From: Corydoras sp. C115
Taxonomy: Eukaryota; Chordata; Actinopteri; Siluriformes; Callichthyidae
Direction: 5' to 3'
Assembly: GCA_019802505.1 (NCBI GenBank)
Contig: JAFMOC010000095.1
Span: forward strand, 1,036,001 to 1,100,000
Length of the DNA stretch: 64,000 nt
Shown here: positions 1 through 10,807 of the stretch, one piece after another
How positions within the stretch are numbered: the stretch's first letter is position 1
How the letters are laid out: each line of letters begins with the position of its first letter
Program-made: the position numbers and the translations under genes
Notes under the pieces: generated by a model
Told to the model about the DNA's origin: nothing
The model's database searches: none
The model's input: the letters and a program-made list of their open reading frames with translations, nothing else

Positions 1-62
<62 letters not shown>
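1..62. repeat. (AT)n microsatellite
   Basis: Uninterrupted AT dinucleotide run reaching the left edge of the window, so its true length is unknown. It lies in an ITGBL1 intron. Confidence 0.97.
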
Positions 63-68
<6 letters not shown>

Positions 69-417
69 TATAAAGTGAATGGATTCTAGCATTTGGCACA
101 GCTGGGCCTGTGCTTCCTTCATGCTGGAGCAGTTCAGAGAAAATGGGATTTCCAGCAGTGCAGCAGTTTGGCTCGGATGCATCCAAGTGTAGGTGTTTCC
201 CCTGACTGTGCCTCTGTGCCTCCAGAGGATTCAGGACCTGGTGTAGCTACTGCTCTTTCTGCAGTATTTTAGAACCCTGTATTAGAACACACTTCAAAGG
301 GGATTTCAAAACAACTGGTCAGGGACAGCAACGTAGGTTTAAATAAATAACATTCTGGGGTTGTTGTGGCTGTGGATGCTGAACCAAATTCAAATGACTT
401 TTTAAGTATTTAAAGCA
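63..417. other. ITGBL1 intron, mostly unique sequence
   Basis: No ORF with recognisable homology and no repeat family that I recognise. It contains ordinary AT-rich intronic sequence upstream of a SINE pair. Confidence 0.6.
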
Positions 418-755
418 GGGCAGCATGGTGGCTTAGTGGTTGGCATGTTCTTTTCTCAGCGCTAGGGATTCCAGGTTCGAATCCCAATCTGGGTGGAGTT
501 TCCATGTTCTCCCTGTCCGTGTGGGTTTCCTCCGGGTTCTCCGGTTTCCTCCCACAGTCCAAAAACATGGATCAAGTCACTCTATATGGGGCAATTTGGA
601 GAATTTAATTGACCTTGATCCATGTTTTTGGACTGTGGGAGGAAACCAACACAAACACGGGGAGAGCATGAAACTCCACCCAGATTGGGATTCGAACCGG
701 GAACCCCTTGCGCTGAGAGGAAAACGTGCTAACCACTAAGCCATCGTGTCATCCA
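418..755. mobile_element. Head-to-head pair of SINE-A 5' halves
   Basis: The left part (418-577) is the plus-strand SINE head, with A-box-like TGGCTTAGTGG and B-box GGTTCGAATCC. The right part (575-755) is the same segment in reverse complement, ending in the inverted B box and the inverted head. The two share the centre around AAAACATGGATCAAG, so the whole block is a long inverted repeat. Confidence 0.85.
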
Positions 756-788
756 GATGCTCAAACCAAAAATATAAATATTTTTGGT

Positions 789-925
789 ATATCTATAATA
801 ATAAAAAGGCAAAGCCCTCACTCACTGGCTGACTCAGCACTAATTTTTCAACTTCTTGTGTAGGTAGCAGGCTGAAATTTGGCAGACCCATTCCTTGCAG
901 CTTACTTATAAAGGTTTAACAGTTT
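789..925 (+). mobile_element. Helitron-like 5' terminal fragment
   Basis: The stretch starts TCTATAATAATAAAAAGGCA, continues with CTCACTCACTGGCTGACTC, and contains GCTGAAATTTGGCAGACCCA. This resembles from memory the 5' ends of fish and amphibian Helitrons. No Rep/helicase coding sequence and no 3' hairpin are visible. Confidence 0.35.
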
Positions 926-1062
926 TTATTTCACAAATGTGGTAGATCAGAGGTTAGGGTGATAGGTAATCAATCTGAAAAATTAGGGTTCAATTCCCAT
1001 GTTCACTGAAGTTACCACTGTGTAAGTCACTTTGAATAAAAGCGTCTACCAAATGGCAAATT
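925..1062 (-). mobile_element. Fragment of a second teleost SINE family (SINE-B)
   Basis: It contains GGTTCAATTCCCATG followed by CACTTTGAATAAAAGCGTCT and ACCAAATGGCAAA. The same family in the other orientation occurs at 8400-8584 and 21722-21945, with the phrase CATTTAGCGGACGCTTTTATCC. The GGTTCRAATCC-like box suggests a tRNA-derived head. Confidence 0.5.
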
Positions 1063-1064
1063 TG

Positions 1065-1380
1065 GAATCCACCAAAGAGCAAGCCAAAGCGACAGTGGCA
1101 TGACAAAGCTCCCTGTTATGTTGTTATTTTAAGGAAGAAACCTTGTGAGGACCAAGACTCAGTGGGGGACTCATCTTCCTTGAGTGGCCGGGCAGCATCA
1201 ACAGTGTAGGACACTAATGTACAGATTGTGTGGTGATCAAGTGACCCGTATTTAACAATTGAAAACTCTATAAGTCCATTGAGGGCGTCCTGCAGTACTG
1301 CCAGTCCAATAAAAATCCAGGTTCCATCCAGGAATCGTTCTAGATCCAGTGGTCCAGCCAAAAACAGCCAAGACACACAT
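1065..1380. repeat. Interspersed repeat R2 (GAAGAAACCTTG family)
   Basis: It shares GCAAGCCAAAGCGACAGTGG, GAAGAAACCTTGTGAGGACC and the GGCCGGGCAGCATCAACAG block with 11690-12200. This is a common non-coding fish repeat; I do not know its formal class. A 200-bp intronic remainder without recognisable content follows up to the exon at 1581. Confidence 0.7.
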
Positions 1381-1580
1381 TAACACACCACCACCATGTC
1401 AGTATCACCACCACCCTAATACCTGCTCTGTGGGGGAGTAATAAACTATGTAGAGAAACACTCCATACATCCATCTATATGGAAAGTGGAATAGACTGTG
1501 AGCGTAGAACTGAATGTATATCTATAATATAAGACTTAAGAGTACTAACTAAAGCTTTTCATAGGTACATGTCATTGCAG

Positions 1581-1721
1581 GGACCTGCGGATGTGGAGAA
1601 TGCACCTGCTATGACGTCGATCCATCAGGGGACTGGGGTGACATCCATGGAGACACATGCCAATGTGACGAGAGAAGCTGCCATGCTACGTACGACCGGT
1701 ATTCCGACGAGTTTTGCTCCG
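1581..1721 (+). CDS. ITGBL1: ITGBL1 exon a: I-EGF repeat, DWGDIHGD type
   Basis: The acceptor is CATTGCAG at the left edge and the donor GGTAAAAT follows at 1722. The exon is 141 bp and phase 1 at both ends. It encodes TCGCGECTC, then a loop with DPSGDWGDIHGDTC, then CDERSC, ending in DEFCSG. There are eight cysteines in the integrin-EGF spacing, a complete disulfide-bonded module of an extracellular protein. The long DWGDIHGD loop is a recognisable ITGBL1 feature. The preceding exon is outside the window. I chose the splice-defined boundaries because an in-frame ATG upstream is intronic. Confidence 0.93.
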
Positions 1722-1927
1722 GTAAAATGTGTTCACCACATAAACCCCCACCTCAAGCTTGATAAATATCACCGTCAGCTTTGGTATACATCAAATATAA
1801 CTAAGTTATTGTGAATACCATTGGAACATGGGTTGCCAAGTTGTAAGACTTGGGTTTCACTTTTCCAAATATGCAGCTGCCTTTTTGTCAACCTGTAATT
1901 CCTCTCGGCAGCTTTTGATTCAGTAAA

Positions 1928-2195
1928 TCATCGCGTTCAAATCATTTATTTATAGAGCGCTTTTTACAATAGTACATTGTCACAAAGCAGCTTTACAGTG
2001 TTATAAGCCTTTAAACCCCCAAAGAGCAAGACGAAGTGACAGTGGCAAGACTCACTCACACAGACACACTCTATATGGGGCAATTTTGAGAATTCAATTG
2101 ACTTGATCCATGTTTTTGGACTGTGGGAGGAAACCGGAGAACCCGGAGGAAACCCACGCAGACACAGGGAGAACATGGAAACTCCACCCAGAACT
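1928..2195. repeat. R2 repeat interrupted by SINE-A
   Basis: Positions 1928-2053 carry the R2 family phrase ACATTGTCACAAAGCAGC, also found near 11885-11905. A minus-oriented SINE-A fragment (about 2054-2195) then begins directly and ends before the tRNA-like head. The SINE appears to be inserted in, or fused to, the older repeat. Confidence 0.7.
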
Positions 2196-2683
2196 TTTTT
2201 TTTTCTTCAAATTTTTCATTCTTTTAAAATTCTACCACTTGGGGTAAACTGGGTCAATTTCTTTGTTGTTGTCGATGTTACGTAAATGATAATAAAGGCT
2301 CCTTAAATCCTACGCCCCAGCTACAATCATCTCTTTACTTTTCATTTATTATAATTTTGTAGAAGGCAGAAATCAGGATTTAGCTAAGAGATTCCACATC
2401 ACAGCCCAGACATGAGAGGAGAACGAAAAACAGTTCCACATCTGGGTCTAATACTGAGAAATGACTCCAAAGTCAGCGGCACATTCTTATTCATAGCTGG
2501 AAAATGATCTGGTCATTATAAGAAGCATTAAACCTACACATACTGTATGCATTCTGTGTTCCACATACGAAAAGATAACCACACGCAACATGGGTTTGAA
2601 TTTTAGAACGTTGTTTCGAGACCCACTGGGGTTTTAAGAGCTCCGTCATGACTTGTTCTCTCTCTCCTTCTATTTTCCAAAAG
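2196..2683. other. ITGBL1 intron, unique sequence
   Basis: No recognisable repeat or coding sequence. The last 40 bases form a good pyrimidine tract and AG acceptor for the exon at 2684. Confidence 0.6.
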
Positions 2684-2830
2684 GTCATGGTCAGTGTAAC
2701 TGTGGGAGGTGTGACTGCAAAGAGGGCTGGACAGGCAAGAAGTGTGAGCATCCCGTCTCCTGTTCCATCTCAGCAGAGGCGAGTCTGAAGAAGTGCCGTG
2801 GAACCTCCAACCTTCCCTGCTTTGGCAGAG
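2684..2830 (+). CDS. ITGBL1: ITGBL1 exon b: I-EGF repeat HGQCNCGRCDC
   Basis: The acceptor is CTATTTTCCAAAAG and the donor GTACTT at 2831. The exon is 147 bp, phase 1 to phase 1. The first two bases complete the glycine codon left by exon a. It encodes GQCNCGRCDCKEGWTGKKC, then EHPVSC, KKC and LPC, giving eight cysteines. The order CxCGxCxC-WxGxxC-HPxxC is the canonical I-EGF repeat with the linker to the next module. The residues match the expected mid-C-terminal part of ITGBL1. Confidence 0.94.
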
Positions 2831-2846
2831 GTACTTATAAATTCTA

Positions 2847-2935
2847 ATATATATATTTATATATAAATATTTATATATTTATATTTAAATATTTATATAT
2901 TTATATATATTTATATATAAATTCTGGTAATTATA
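2847..2935. repeat. AT-rich tandem repeat (ATATTTAT-like)
   Basis: Irregular repeats of ATATATTTAT and TATAAATATT immediately downstream of the exon b donor. Confidence 0.85.
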
Positions 2936-2947
2936 AATATTCCACAA

Positions 2948-3078
2948 GTGGCGGCACTGTGCCGCAGTGGTTAGCTCTTAGCACTGGGATCCAGGTTCGA
3001 ATCCCAATCTGGGTGGAGTTTCCATGTTCTCCCCGTGTTCGCATGGGTTTCCTCCGGGTTCTCCGGTTTCCTCCCACA
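2948..3078 (+). mobile_element. SINE-A 5' fragment
   Basis: The head and B box (GGTTCGAATCC) are present. The element breaks off at CTCCCACATGATGG and passes directly into the 28-bp minisatellite. Confidence 0.85.
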
Positions 3079-3079
3079 T

Positions 3080-4262
3080 GATGGAATCACATGGCATATA
3101 TACCAATCACACTATCAATTGCCATATATACCAGTCACAGTATTAATTGCCATATATGGCAATCACTCTAATAACTGCCATATATGGCAATCACAGTATT
3201 AATTGCAATATATGGCAATCAATGTATTCATTGCCATATATATATACCAATCACACTATTAATTACCATATATGGCAATCACACTATTACTTACCATATG
3301 TGGCAATCACACTAATTGCCATATATGGCAATCACAGTATTAATTGCCATATACAACAACCACAGTATTAATTGTCATATATGGAAATCACACTATTAAT
3401 TGCCATATATGGCAATCACACTAATAACTGCCATATATAATAATCACAGTATTAATTGGCATATATGGCAATCACTAATTATTGCCATATATGGCAACCA
3501 CACTATTAATTGCCATATATGGCAATCACTCTATTATTAATCTATATAATTGCTATATATACACCAATAACACTATTAATTGCTATAGATAGCAATCACA
3601 CTATTAATTGCCATATATGGCAATTGCACAAATTACTGCCATATATGACAATCACTCTATTAATTGCCATATATGGCAATCACTAATTATTGCCATATAT
3701 GGCAACCACAGTAATAATTGCTACATATACCAATCACAGTATTAATTGCCATATATGGCATTTACTCTAATAACTGCCATATATAACAATCACACTATTA
3801 ATTGCCATATACAGTATAGCAATCACACTAATTATTACCATATGTGGCAATCACACTAATTATTGCCATATATGGTAATCACACTATTAATTGTCATATA
3901 TGGCAATCACACTATTAATTGTCATATATGGCAATCACACTAATAATAGTTATATATACCAATCACACTAATAACTGCCATATATAACAATCATACTATT
4001 AATTGCCATATATGGCAATCACACTATTAATGTCCATATATGGCAATCACAGTAATAATTGGCATATATAATAATCACACTAATAACTGCCATATATAAC
4101 AATCACTCTAATTACTGCCATATATGGAAATCACACTATTAATTGCTATATATAACAATCACACTAATAACTGCTATATATAACAATCACACTTTAATTA
4201 CCATATATGGCAATCACACTAATAATTTCCATATATGGCAATCACTCTAATAATTGCATGAC
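3080..4262. repeat. 28-bp minisatellite of palindromic CArG-box units
   Basis: About 40 copies of a unit approximated by ATTAATTGCCATATATGGCA plus ATCACACT. Each well-conserved unit holds the perfect 18-bp palindrome ATTGCCATATATGGCAAT. I count 17 exact CCATATATGG cores, which satisfy the SRF CArG consensus CC(A/T)6GG, plus many one-base variants such as CCATATGTGG. The array lies in the ITGBL1 intron between exons b and c and has no coding potential. Regulatory activity is not shown by the sequence. Confidence 0.95.
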
Positions 4263-4709
4263 ATTATTGCCATGGTTTATTGCTAGAAGTTTAAACATGG
4301 CTCGCCAATTATATAGTACAGTATTCATCTATTATTAAATTAGTTTTATGGCATGTGTACCGAACAGCCTTGAAAGTTCAATAAAAGCTGATATTAAATC
4401 AAAATACAGACAAATCCGCAGCACCATTGCCGAGTTGTGTGTTTTTTCGGAGAAGCCTCCGGTGTTCGCTGCAAATGTGCAGCGTTTGAAACAGTAAAAC
4501 CCACGAAAGCCTTTAGTCACGCAATTAATGGAGCATGATGGATGCTCCAGCCCAGGCGGATATGAGCTAGAACCTTGGGGCTGGTCCAAAGAAAGTGAAA
4601 ACAACCCCATCAAGCTGGTCTTGTGTAACCTAACATCGCCTAAATACGTACACAGTCTAGTAGAACCTTATAAAAATGTTTTGGTAACGTGTTTATTACA
4701 AAGAGCTGG
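4263..4709. other. ITGBL1 intron, unique sequence
   Basis: GC-moderate unique sequence after the minisatellite. No recognised coding sequence or repeat. Confidence 0.55.
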
Positions 4710-5004
4710 TTCCCCATGCCCATAGAGGGTAGAACGTTTCGGGCACAGGGCAGATACACCCAGGACAGGGTGTCAATCTATCGCTAGGAACACTCACTCA
4801 CAAAAACACACTCTATATGGGGCAATTTAGAGCCTTAAATCTCGTATCTTGAATCTATGTTTTTGGACTGCGGGAAGAAACATGAGAACCCAGAGGATAC
4901 CCACGTGGACTCAGGGAGAACATGCAAACCACCCAGATTGGGATTCAAACCTGGATCCCTAGTGCTCAGAGGTGAATATGCTAACCATTAAGCCACTGTG
5001 CTGA
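4710..5004 (-). mobile_element. SINE-A copy, 3' truncated
   Basis: Minus orientation, from CCCCATGCCCATAGAGGGTA to the inverted head CTAACCATTAAGCCACTGTG. The tetranucleotide tail is missing. Confidence 0.85.
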
Positions 5005-5490
5005 TTTCCACCAAACATATAGACAGACGTTCCAGTTCTACAATTCCATTCTGTAGTCCATCTGGTTCTCTACATACTCTGTTAGTCCTCTTTACTCCGT
5101 TCTCTGATGATCAGGACCCCCACAGAGCATGTGATATTAGGGTGGTGGATGATTCACAGTACTACAATGACACTGGTGTTATAGTGGTGGTGCTGGTTCA
5201 GAGACAGCAGTGAGTTTTTAACCATAGTACAAGTATCCCAACTCGTTTCAGGTCAGAACACAGGGTTTGATACTAATCCGGTTTGTAGAGTGACAGGAAA
5301 CCCGTTACTCAGCGATCAAATCCTGCCATTAGTGGCCAAATAACAGAATGCAGTTTATGAAAAACATCGGGAAAACAATGTATTGGATATCGCGCTCGGA
5401 GGTCTGAGTTGTCAATAATGTCACGGCTGGACAAACGGCTCAGCCAATCAGCTTTAAGGACCGGAACTACCTGCATCCTTGTCATAAGGC
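5005..5490. other. ITGBL1 intron, mixed or unrecognised
   Basis: It includes TGATCAGGACCCCCACAGAG, a phrase typical of widespread fish repeats (GGTGGTGGATGATTCACAGT-like). I see no gene here. Confidence 0.4.
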
Positions 5491-5930
5491 TTTGTTAATG
5501 TCCATAAATGTACATGACCACACTCATAAAGTGTTATAAGAACATGCCATAAGGCTTTATAACACAAAGTGACATAATGCATTATAAATGATATATTTTA
5601 ACTGTTTATCAACTTATTATACAGCTCAGCAACATAAAGCCTTATAATGTTTTTTCATAGAAGTGACTTTATAAGTGCTCATAACTGTTCATAAAAGCAT
5701 ATAAGCTCTCTTTACAAGCATAAAGTAAAGTGTTGGTATTAATTGCTGTACCTCTTTGAAAGAGACTGCATGCATAGCAGTACATAAGGACTACTATGTG
5801 TTATAAAGACTTATTCTGGTAACACTTTACCTGAATCCAGCATTCATAATGCATTATCAACCCATTTATAAAGCTTTATTAAGTATTCAAAGGACAGAGT
5901 CTAAAACTGTCAATGTTTCTAGAGTAGTCT
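5490..5930. mobile_element. Palindrome-rich MITE-like repeat (GGTAACACTTT family)
   Basis: It contains CATAAGGCTTTATAACACAA, CATAATGCATTATAAATG and AAGTAAAGTGTTGG, then a second copy starting GGTAACACTTTACCTGAATC near 5818. The internal words are self-complementary and both strands look alike, as expected of a foldback or MITE element. No transposase is encoded. I do not assign a superfamily. Confidence 0.75.
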
Positions 5931-5976
5931 TTAATGCAGAAAACACAGAGTGAGAAACAGAAGATATGACCGTAAC

Positions 5977-6187
5977 CCAGAACATGGAAACTCCACCCAG
6001 ATTGGGATTCGAACTGGGAATCGCTAGCGCTGAGAGGCGAACGTCCTAACCACTAAGCCATCGTGCCGCCCACGCTCTAACCAGCTAACTACTTTTTAAC
6101 TACATTTTCTGTACATCAAGTAAAGGCTCTTTGGGGAAAACGTTTCGGGCGCCGGGCAGATAAACCCAGGCGCCAATCTATTGCTGG
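5977..6187 (-). mobile_element. Two SINE-A fragments
   Basis: 5977-6072 is the inverted head of SINE-A (GATTGGGATTCGAACTGGGA to GCCATCGTGCCGCCC). 6132-6187 is an internal fragment (AACGTTTCGGGCGCCGGGCA). The 60 bp between them are unrecognised. Confidence 0.8.
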
Positions 6188-6589
6188 GTTTTATATATAT
6201 ATTTATATATATGGCTTAGGTTTAACCCTGTGCTACTGGGCCAGCAAATCTCTAGCTTAATAGATATCAGCATCAGTGTATTACTTCTTGGACTGCCTCA
6301 GCCGCACTGACAGTCACCTTAAGTGTGGAAGCGATAGTCAGAGTGGAGGAAACGTATATAATTACCTGCCGTCAGGCTAATGGGTGCAAGCTAGCAGGCT
6401 TGTCATTCCAATCATGGGTGAAATGTGGTGCAAACAGACGTATAAACCATCATCGAGAAGCTTCTCACTTGCCACCCATCAAAAACCATGAAGTGAAATG
6501 TGAGCGATTGAGACGTTATGACTTTCCAGAGACTGGTATTAATAAGAACATTAGTGTGTGAATGAAAACCATTTCACTTTTTTTTTTAA

Positions 6590-6850
6590 TTATCGGTGGA
6601 TTTAATTACTTCTGATCTGAAAACGTAAATGCGGACACGATGACGCAAAACCGAACGTTCACATGGTTAACCAATTTCGTGGCAGATTAATTGCATCGGA
6701 CGGACGCTATTTAAACAGCCAATTATAGGAGCAATTTAAAGGTACCTTTCAAAGAATGAACGTAATTAAAGTTTGTTAGGCACATTAATTGGCTCTTATA
6801 TTATATTTCATTTTCTCAAAGCAAATTTTGGAGTCTGTGTATTTAGAAAA
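6590..6850. promoter_or_regulatory. Candidate conserved non-coding element
   Basis: A repeat-free block dense in homeodomain-type cores: GGATTTAATTACTTC, GCAGATTAATTGCATC, CCAATTATAGGAGC and CACATTAATTGGCTC within 250 bp. It is flanked by repeats on both sides. This is an inference from composition and isolation, not from alignment. The preceding 6188-6589 is also mostly unique. Confidence 0.35.
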
Positions 6851-6857
6851 AATATTT

Positions 6858-7800
6858 CGGTAACACTATCTTTGAATTCGGTATTCATAATGCATTATAA
6901 GTGCATTACTGAAGCTTTATAAAGAATTCATAATGCCTTATAACATTTGTCATAAGCATTTGTTAATTTATATAGATGTTCATAATCATGGTCATTAAAA
7001 GTTATAACAATTTGACATAACGCCTCATAAAATAAAGTGACAATGCATTATAAGATGAACGTATTTCATCTTTTGATTCTTTGGATGGTTAGACATTCTG
7101 GTAACACTTCTAAAACCTATATCCGGTATTCATAATGCATTATTAACACATATATAAAGCTTTATAAAGTATTCATAATGCTTTATAATACGTGTCATAA
7201 GCCTTTGTTAATGTCCATAGATGTACATGACCACACTCATAAAGTGTTATAAGAACAAGCCATAAGGCTTTATAACACAAAGTGACATAATGCATTATAA
7301 TATGAAATTATTTTGACGTTTGGATGTTTCGAGATTCAAGTTGATTCCACTTTCCTATAAGTCTGTAAAGAGCATTTATAAGCTTTTATAAGGCATTATG
7401 TACTACTATGTATGCAGTCTCTTTCAACGAGGTACAGTAATTAATGACAACACTTTACTTTATGCCTGTAAAGAGAGCTTATAAGCTTTTATAAACAGTT
7501 ATGACCACTTATAAAGTCATTTTTAGGTAAAGTGTTCATTAAAAAAAAAAACATTAAAAGGCTTTATGTCACTGGTCTCTATAACAAGTTGATGAACAGT
7601 TCAAATATATCGTTTATAATGCATTATGTTACTTTGTTTTATAAAGCCTTATGGCATGTTCTTATAAACTTTATGAGTATGGTCATATACATCTATGGAC
7701 ATCAACAAAGGCTTATGACAAATGTTATAAAGCATTATAAATACTTTTAAAAAGCTTTACAAATGAACTTATAATGCATTATGTTTACCGGATTCATTGA
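6858..7800. mobile_element. Cluster of MITE-like GGTAACACTTT repeats
   Basis: At least three successive copies: near 6858-7070 (CGGTAACACTATCTTTGAAT), 7098-7310 and an inverted one up to about 7800 (TAATGCATTATGTTTACCGG). Facing copies make the region a large imperfect inverted repeat. Words such as GCTTTATAAAG and CATAAAGCCTTAT recur. Confidence 0.75.
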
Positions 7801-8244
7801 AAGCGTTCCCAAATACGCTAAACAGCCATCAGCTTTCTGAGTCATTTTGTGGAATAAAACCCTAACCAGGGTTAGGGTTTGAACTACAACACAACTGTTT
7901 TCTGATTTGTTGACGTGAAATAAATCCCAATATGAACCTCAATCCATTTTCTAAATTCCGTCCGTGAAAAAACAAGACCATGAGGGGGATGCAGAGGTCG
8001 AGTTGTGAAGTCAAGCCCTGCGAACGTGCCCTGTAATGTCGGCTACAATGGATTTGACGAGGCCCAGGTTTTCTGACATCACCGGTTGCTATAGTAACCG
8101 TGCCATAAAGCGTGTTTCTCTGCCCGGCAGCCTGAGGCATGGCTTGTCGTTCCTGCTGCCCACATCCGACAGTTGGGATTATGTTCGTAAACTGATGTAC
8201 ACGTTAATACCCTGACATCACATGTCCTTGTTTTATGTTTTTAG
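7801..8244. other. ITGBL1 intron before exon c
   Basis: Unique sequence with no recognised gene. It ends with the TTTTATGTTTTTAG acceptor tract. Confidence 0.55.
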
Positions 8245-8361
8245 GCCAGTGCTTATGTGGCCAGTGCACCTGCCATCCACCGGGAGACAGTCGCATTCAC
8301 GGCAAGAACTGCGAGTGCGATGACCGCCAGTGTGAGGACACGCAAGGAGACATCTGTGGTG
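8245..8361 (+). CDS. ITGBL1: ITGBL1 exon c: I-EGF repeat CLCGQCTC
   Basis: The acceptor is TTTATGTTTTTAG and the donor GTAGGA at 8362. The exon is 117 bp, phase 1 to phase 1. It encodes GQCLCGQCTC, a PPGDSRIHGKNC loop, then CDDRQC and DICGG. The eight cysteines form one compact I-EGF module. This is the same module type to which the truncated exon at 11545 belongs, so it gives the expected full length (39 residues). Confidence 0.94.
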
Positions 8362-8399
8362 GTAGGAGTTCTCGAAGTGTATACACACGTACAATTAAC

Positions 8400-8584
8400 G
8401 ATTGCACCCATTGCTTAGGGGCAATTTTCCCCCTAGTGAGCACAGGGTTGATACAGCACCCCTGGAGCAATGAGGGTTAAGGATTTTGCTCAAGGACCCA
8501 TATTAGTAACTTCAGTGGACCTGGGATTTGAACCCCCAACTTTTTGATTGATAGCCCAACACCAATCACTGAGCTACCACACCC
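8400..8584 (-). mobile_element. SINE-B copy
   Basis: It contains GGGTTGATACAGCACCCCTG, GAGCAATGAGGGTTAAGGAT, GATTTGAACCCCCAACTTTT and GAGCTACCACACC. It matches 21790-21940 nearly word for word. The element is in inverted orientation relative to its RNA-polymerase-III-like box. Confidence 0.7.
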
Positions 8585-8920
8585 TACCATCCATTAATCC
8601 ATTATCTTCCACTTTATCCTCTATTAGGGTTGCTGGGGGGGGGTCCCTATGCCCATCCAGGGGAGAACGTTTCAGGCGCTGGGCAGATACACCCAGGACA
8701 GGGCGCCAATCTATCACTGGGCACACTCACACACACAGACACACTCTATATGGGGCAATTTGAAGAACTTAATTGACTTGATCCAAGTTTTTGAACTGTG
8801 GGAAGAAACCGGAGAACACAGAGGAAACCCATGCGGACACGGGGAGAACATGGAAACTCCACCCAGATTGGGATTTGAACCGGGAATCACTAGTGCTGAG
8901 AGAGAACACACCCTAACCAG
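8585..8920 (-). mobile_element. SINE-A, near full length
   Basis: Runs from CCATTATCTTCCACTTTATC to GCTGAGAGAGAACACACCCT. The internal poly(G) tract is GGGGGGGGG. Confidence 0.88.
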
Positions 8921-9012
8921 CTAACTATTTTTTAACTACATTTTCTGTACATCAAGTAAAGGCTCTTTATTTCACTATTTATTTCTCTAGCAGGAATGTG
9001 TGTGTGTGGTGG

Positions 9013-9476
9013 TGGTGGGGTGGGGGTGGTCCCCCATGCCCATCCAGAGGACAATGTTTGGCGCTGGGCAGATACACCCACGATAGGGTGTCAATATATT
9101 GCTGGGCACACACACTCACACACATTAAAGTAGCAATTTAGAGGGGCAATTAAATATACACTAAAATACCAAATGCCCTAAAATACCCAAAGTCCATCCA
9201 TACGTCCATCCATTATCTTCTGTTTAATCCTCTGCTAGGGTCACTGGGCAGAAACACCCAGGACAGGGGTACAATCACAAACACACTTTATATGGGGCAA
9301 TTTGGAGAATTCAATTGACCTTGATCCATGTTTTTGGACTGTGGGAGGAAACCGGAGAACCCGAAGGAAACCCACGAGGACACGGGGAGAACATGGAAAC
9401 TCCACCCAGATTGGGATTCGAACCTGGATCTCTAACACTGAGAGAAGAACATGCTAACCACTAAGCCACCCCCTCA
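9013..9476 (-). mobile_element. Two SINE-A copies in tandem
   Basis: 9013-9155 is an internal fragment with a (GTG)n-like expansion at its left. 9200-9476 is a longer copy lacking the block around CCCATCCAGGGGAGAACG. Confidence 0.85.
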
Positions 9477-9980
9477 CGATTTTATTGAAATTATAATAGA
9501 TTTAATTAATTTAGGTTTAATTTCCTTCTATTAAATGACAGGTTTCTTACAAAAACTCTCAATAGTACCCGTTAGTGGGAAAAGAGGGATCTGGGGGCAA
9601 AGCAGTGCTGAATCAGCATTACAGGGGGGTGACCGTGTTCCCCAGTGCTCCTGTGCTAACGTTCTAATCTGCATCAGGGCCGCTTCATGCATATTTCACG
9701 TCCGTTTCTTAGACGGGCCAGTGGGTCGAGCGTTCCTGCTGGGGTTCCGTGCAACTGTCATTTACCAGAACCGCAGAACCGGCATGGGGAAGCCTGTGGG
9801 ATTAATAATGTATACATCATCCAAGAAAAAAAAGAATGCCGGGATAGTCCTCGACGGCTAAACATAACTGTGCATTTATCAGATTAGGTTTAATGGCCCT
9901 TGCTCGAAGACCATTAGCTCACTGTTGAAATTTAATGAAAGGAACCCGTGGGTTAGTAAAGATGTACTACCAATAAGTTG
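9477..9980. other. ITGBL1 intron, unique sequence
   Basis: Repeat-poor block. Short open frames are present but none resembles a known protein. The composition (TTTCACGTCCGTTTCTTAGA and similar) could be conserved non-coding DNA. Confidence 0.4.
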
Positions 9981-10655
9981 TTCCATCCATAATCCTCCGC
10001 TTTATCCTCTACTAGGTTCACGGGGGGTTCCCATGCCCATCCAGGGGAGAACGTTTCAAGCGCTGGGCAGATACACCCAGGACAGGACGCCAATCTATCA
10101 CTGGGCACACACTAACTCACACAGACGCACTCTATATGGGGCAATTTGGAGAATTCAGTTGACCTTGAATACATGTTTCTGGACTGTGGAAGGAAACTGT
10201 AGAACCAGGAGGAAACCTAAGTGGACACGGGGAGGACATGGAAACTCCACCCAGATTGGGATTCGAACCTGAATGCAGTGATGAGACGAGAACATACTAA
10301 ACACTAAGCCTTATACATTCATTCATTCATTATCTTCCGCTTTATCCTCTATTAGGGTGGCGGGGGGGTTCCCCATGCCCATCCAGGGGAGAACGTCTCG
10401 TGTGCTGGGCAGTTACACCCAGGACAGGGCACCAATCTATCACTGGGCACACACTCACTCACACAGACACACTCTATATGGGGCACTTTAGAGAATTCAA
10501 TTGACCTTAAATACATGTTTCTGGACTGTGGAAGGAAACTGTAGAATCAGATGGAAACCCACATGGACACGGGGAGGACATGGAAACTCCACCCAGATTG
10601 GGATTCGAACCTGGATCCCCATCGCAGAGAGGAGAACATGCTAACCACTAAGCGA
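9981..10655 (-). mobile_element. Two tandem SINE-A copies
   Basis: Copies at about 9981-10310 and 10316-10655 share the diagnostic variant TGAATACATGTTTCTGGACT/GTGGAAGGAAACTGTAGAA. They therefore derive from a local duplication rather than two independent insertions. Confidence 0.85.
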
Positions 10656-10807
10656 TACTATTTTGCATAGCATATGATTGGTAGATTAGTCACGGTTGGT
10701 AAAGGTTTATAGTAAAACGTTGTCCAGCGTTTCCTCAGGTGAGGCAGTGATGCTTTCTTCACTTCTGTCTTGGGGAGTAATGAAAACGGCTCGTTGTCTT
10801 TCTGCAG

